Part shown: positions 23,239 through 25,562 of the stretch, one piece after another
Numbering within the stretch: the stretch's first letter is position 1
Layout: each line of letters opens with the position of its first letter
NCBI GenBank assembly: GCA_024710445.1
Contig: JANJUT010000140.1
Location: 1-25,562, forward strand
Direction of reading: 5' to 3'
Origin: Thiobacillus sp.
GTDB taxonomy: Bacteria; Pseudomonadota; Gammaproteobacteria; Burkholderiales; Thiobacillaceae
DNA: 25,562 nt
The notes under the pieces: generated by a model
Seen by the model: only the letters and a program-made list of their open reading frames with translations
The model's database searches: none
Told to the model about the DNA's origin: nothing
Made by a program: the position numbers and the translations under genes

Positions 23239-25061
23239 GAGTGAGCTCCTGCGTGGATAAGGGGCTGAGGCAAGCCGGACGACTCGGTGCGCGCGGGTGC
23301 GCATTCGCGGAAAACACGCGCCTTGCAGCTGCGGCAGACATCGCGATTGAGGCGACGGTAGATTTCGGCGATCGCCTCGGTCTTGGAATCGAACAGGTTG
23401 GCGCCGCCGATTGCTTTCAGGGCGCCGCTTTCGGCCAGCTGCTCCTGCACCGTGTCTTTGACCCCGATGAGGTAAAGCCCACCGCCCGCCGCGCGACGTC
23501 GCCGCGCCTCGTCGGCGAGCGCCTCGGCGCCGGCCATGTCGATGAAGTTGATGCCGTGCGCGATGATGGCGACGTGTTTCTGCTCGGGCCGGGCGATATC
23601 CAGGGTGGCCAGTTTTTCGCGCACGTGCGCGGTGGCGCCGAAGAACAGCGAACCGTCGATGCGCACGAAACGCAGCTGCGGGCACTGCGGCGCGTGGTCG
23701 GCGTCGGTGAACTTGCGCTTGCGGTTGTGCGGATTGGGCGCGCGTTCCCGCACCTGCGGCCGGGAGGTGCGTGCCAGATAGAGCGACAGCGACATCAGCA
23801 CGCCGATGATGATGGCCTCCTCCAGCGTCAGGAACAGCGTCGCCGCGAAGGTGGCGGCCAGGATGGCGAATTCGGAATGGTTGGTCTTCACCGTGTGGGC
23901 GATTTCCTTGAAGTCGATCAGGCTCCACGCCACCAGAAACAGGATGCCGGCCATCGCGGCGTTGGGCAGGAAACGCGCCCACGGTGCCACCAGCAGCACC
24001 ACCAGCAGCAGGAAGAAGCCCGCCATCACCGCCGCCAGCGGCGTCTTGGCGCCGGCGGCGTAGTTCACGCCGCTGCGGTTGAAGGAGCCGGTGGCGACAT
24101 AGCCCGAAAAGAACGCGCCGACGAGGTTCGACATGCCCTGACCGATGAATTCCTGGTTGCCGTCGACATGCTGGCCGGAGCGCGCCGCCAGCGCGCGGGC
24201 GATCGACACCGCTTCGGTCAGCGCCAGCAGCGTCACCGCCACCACGCCGGATGCCACCGCGCGGATGCTCTCGCCGTCGAGCGCCGGCGCCGACAGCGGC
24301 GGCAGGGTCGCCGGCAAGGCGCCGACCGAGGACATCTGTATCCCTTGCCAGACATTCAATAACGCCGCCGCGGCCGAGCCGCCCAGCATCGCCACGATCA
24401 TGTACGGCCACTTCGGCAGGAACTGCTTCACCGCGATGCCCAGACCCAGCGTCAATACGCTCACCGCCAGCACGCCGGGCTGCACCTGGTCGAACTGGCT
24501 GAACAGCGTGCTCCAGGTATCGCTGAACGACGTCCCGCGCGCGATCTCCAGGCCGAAGAAATGCTTCACCTGGTTGGTCGCGATCAGGATCGCCGCGCCG
24601 GCCGTGAAGCCGGTCACCACCGAATGCGAGATGAAGTTGACCAGCGTGCCCATGCGCGCCAGCCCCATCACCAGCTGGATCACGCCTACCAGGAAGGTCA
24701 GCGTCAGCGCCAGGCTCCCGTACTGCGCCGTGCCCGGCTCGGCTTGCGGGGACAGCACCGAGAACTGCACGATCGACGCCGCCGTCGTCGGCCCCGACAC
24801 CAGGTGCCACGACGAACCGAACAGCGCCGCGATGATCGCCGGAATCATCCCCGCGTATAGCCCGTATTCCGGCGGCATCCCGGCGATGGTGGCGAACGCC
24901 ACCCCCTGCGGCAGCGCCACCAGCGCCCCGGTCAGCCCGGCGATCAGGTCATCGCGCAGACTCTGTTTGTTGACGCGGTTGCGCCAGCGCAGGAAGGGCA
25001 GCAGGCGCGGCCAGTCGATTTGGACAGGGGGAATGCCGAAGCGGGAAAGTGGGGTAAGCAT
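23235..25061 (-). CDS. SulP-family anion transporter with STAS domain and C-terminal cysteine cluster
   Basis: This is a 608-residue SulP transporter of standard length, without the insertion of the first copy. Signatures are LVALPQGVAFATIAGMPPEYGLYAGMIPAI (about 52-81) and QGMSNLVGAFFSGYVATGSFNRSGVNY. The STAS domain spans about 455-570 and has the sequence INFIDMAGAEAL, where the usual phosphorylatable Ser of the DxSG motif is Met-Ala. After it comes a short tail with Cys576-x2-Cys579-x7-Cys587 (CRSCKARVFREC), a possible metal or redox site. The gene is 5' of usp and the gamma carbonic anhydrase in a three-gene operon, which favours bicarbonate as substrate; sulfate cannot be excluded. The start ATG 25061 is the first in frame; upstream lie an inverted repeat and three GGTTAA words. 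Confidence 0.88.
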   Translation of the reverse strand: MLTPLSRFGIPPVQIDWPRLLPFLRWRNRVNKQSLRDDLIAGLTGALVALPQGVAFATIAGMPPEYGLYAGMIPAIIAALFGSSWHLVSGPTTAASIVQFSVLSPQAEPGTAQYGSLALTLTFLVGVIQLVMGLARMGTLVNFISHSVVTGFTAGAAILIATNQVKHFFGLEIARGTSFSDTWSTLFSQFDQVQPGVLAVSVLTLGLGIAVKQFLPKWPYMIVAMLGGSAAAALLNVWQGIQMSSVGALPATLPPLSAPALDGESIRAVASGVVAVTLLALTEAVSIARALAARSGQHVDGNQEFIGQGMSNLVGAFFSGYVATGSFNRSGVNYAAGAKTPLAAVMAGFFLLLVVLLVAPWARFLPNAAMAGILFLVAWSLIDFKEIAHTVKTNHSEFAILAATFAATLFLTLEEAIIIGVLMSLSLYLARTSRPQVRERAPNPHNRKRKFTDADHAPQCPQLRFVRIDGSLFFGATAHVREKLATLDIARPEQKHVAIIAHGINFIDMAGAEALADEARRRRAAGGGLYLIGVKDTVQEQLAESGALKAIGGANLFDSKTEAIAEIYRRLNRDVCRSCKARVFRECAPARTESSGLPQPLIHAGAHS

Positions 25062-25070
25062 CGCTGGGAA

Positions 25071-25097
25071 GATCCGACCATGAGTGATGATCGGATC
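25071..25097. promoter_or_regulatory. Inverted repeat in the sulP leader
   Basis: GATCCGA (25071-25077) and TCGGATC (25091-25097) are perfect inverted repeats with a 13-base loop, nine bases upstream of the second sulP start on the minus strand. It could be an operator or a leader hairpin that hides the ribosome site. No T-run follows. Confidence 0.35.
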
Positions 25098-25110
25098 GTA
25101 GCGACGGGGG

Positions 25111-25149
25111 GGTTAAACCACGGTTAAGCGAGCGGGAAGACCGGGTTAA
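25111..25149. promoter_or_regulatory. Three phased GGTTAA direct repeats
   Basis: GGTTAA occurs at 25111-25116, 25122-25127 and 25144-25149, spaced 11 and 22 bases, that is one and two helical turns apart. Such spacing is typical of tandem binding by winged-helix response regulators. It lies about 50 bases upstream of the sulP start. No convincing sigma-70 or sigma-54 promoter was found beside it. Confidence 0.35.
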
Positions 25150-25501
25150 TTCGGAGGCGAGTTGAGGCAGGAAGCGATCCCGAAACAGCCGTTCGGGAAA
25201 CGGGGTCGACGGTCTCAAAGTCGGCCATAGCGGCCAGTCCAGACATTCCCGCATCACGTCAGCTTCATTGGCAAGAGCAGACAGTAATCAGGCCCCCAAG
25301 CGACATGGAGGGGGATGAAAGAAAAAATGGAGCATAATCCGAAGGCTAGTTGCCTCCTTTTGCACAACGTAATACATAGAGACAACCAAGCAAACACCCC
25401 TATAACAATCAATACGATAGGATCAGGGAATGTCTGTCTCTTTATTAAAAAATTTCCGGGTCCATGGGCCTCTTGATTAACTGTTAGAACTCGGTTCCGA
25501 C
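25150..25501. other. Gene-poor, AT-richer boundary region
   Basis: About 350 bases between the sulP promoter region and the DUF2513 start. Base composition becomes clearly more AT-rich from about 25260 than in the rest of the window. One minus-strand frame (25254-25559) could encode a hydrophobic peptide, but it overlaps the DUF2513 start antisense and has no recognisable family, so I do not call it. The region probably holds the DUF2513 promoter and may mark the edge of acquired DNA. Confidence 0.4.
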
Positions 25502-25562
25502 ATGAAGCGCGACATGGAGTTAATCCGAAAAATCCTGTTCTTCCTTGAGGCCCGTCCATTCC
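25502..25562 (+). CDS. DUF2513-domain protein, N-terminal end (partial)
   Basis: The last 61 bases encode 20 residues, MKRDMELIRKILFFLEARPF, running off the window. The M-K-R-D-x-x-L-I-R-x-I-L opening is the hallmark of DUF2513, a small family of unknown function often met in prophages and mobile islands. No strong ribosome site precedes it. The lower GC of the preceding bases fits acquisition from elsewhere. Identification rests on the N-terminus only. Confidence 0.65.
   Translation, partial: MKRDMELIRKILFFLEARPF

Noticed and set aside
25254..25559. Minus-strand hydrophobic open frame of 101 codons
   Set aside because: It overlaps the DUF2513 start antisense, has no ribosome site or recognisable family, and its first 20 codons are the complement of the likelier gene.

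Overview
The window is high-GC DNA, probably from a betaproteobacterial chemolithoautotroph (sulfur or iron oxidiser, Thiobacillus/Gallionella-like). This is inferred from gene content: a CbbR regulator, a Rubisco-accessory remnant (CbbO tail), an acRAF-like protein, carbonic-anhydrase-like proteins, two SulP anion transporters and an energy-converting Hyf/Ehr-type membrane complex. No rRNA, tRNA, CRISPR array or complete insertion sequence was seen.

Layout. 1-150: 3' end of a diacylglycerol-kinase-like gene. 164-6666: a tightly overlapping plus-strand operon of a Ca2+/Na+ antiporter and a seven-gene Mrp Na+/H+ antiporter (mrpABCDEFG), closed by a 12-bp hairpin. 6812-7138: two gene tails joined head to head, a minus-strand cbbR C-terminus and a plus-strand cbbO C-terminus. 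This is what remains if a cbbR<- ->cbb(Rubisco)-cbbQ-cbbO locus lost its middle. 7161-8150: an intact cbbR, divergent from an acRAF/pterin-dehydratase-like gene (8375-8644) and a small two-helix membrane protein (8646-9014). 9061-10119 (minus): a stand-alone protein with the CxDxR...H...C zinc-site pattern of beta/CsoSCA carbonic anhydrases. 10218-10349: apparent NuoM-like C-terminal remnant. 10421-20253 (minus): one operon, usp-sulP-hyfB-hyfC-hyfE-hyfF-hyfG-hyfI. The large subunit HyfG has lost all the NiFe-binding cysteines, so the complex is Ehr-like and not a hydrogenase. 20561-21919 (plus): a divergent NtrC-family sigma-54 activator whose phospho-acceptor Asp54 is Glu. 22115-25061 (minus): a second module, sulP-usp-gamma carbonic anhydrase (CcmM-like). 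25062-25562: an AT-richer edge with the first 20 codons of a DUF2513 gene.

How the parts may work together (inference). The window reads as an inorganic-carbon acquisition island without carboxysome shell genes. Two SulP proteins could import bicarbonate, the Mrp and Ca2+/Na+ antiporters could maintain Na+ and pH, and a cysteine-less Hyf/Ehr membrane complex next to a CsoSCA-like carbonic anhydrase could form an energy-coupled CO2-hydration machine, analogous in logic to cyanobacterial NDH-1/Cup or to DabAB. A good sigma-54 promoter (20286-20301), two TTGC-N5-GCAA inverted repeats and the adjacent E54 activator suggest the usp-sulP-hyf operon is sigma-54 controlled. Protein families are read from motifs by eye, and no database search was possible.
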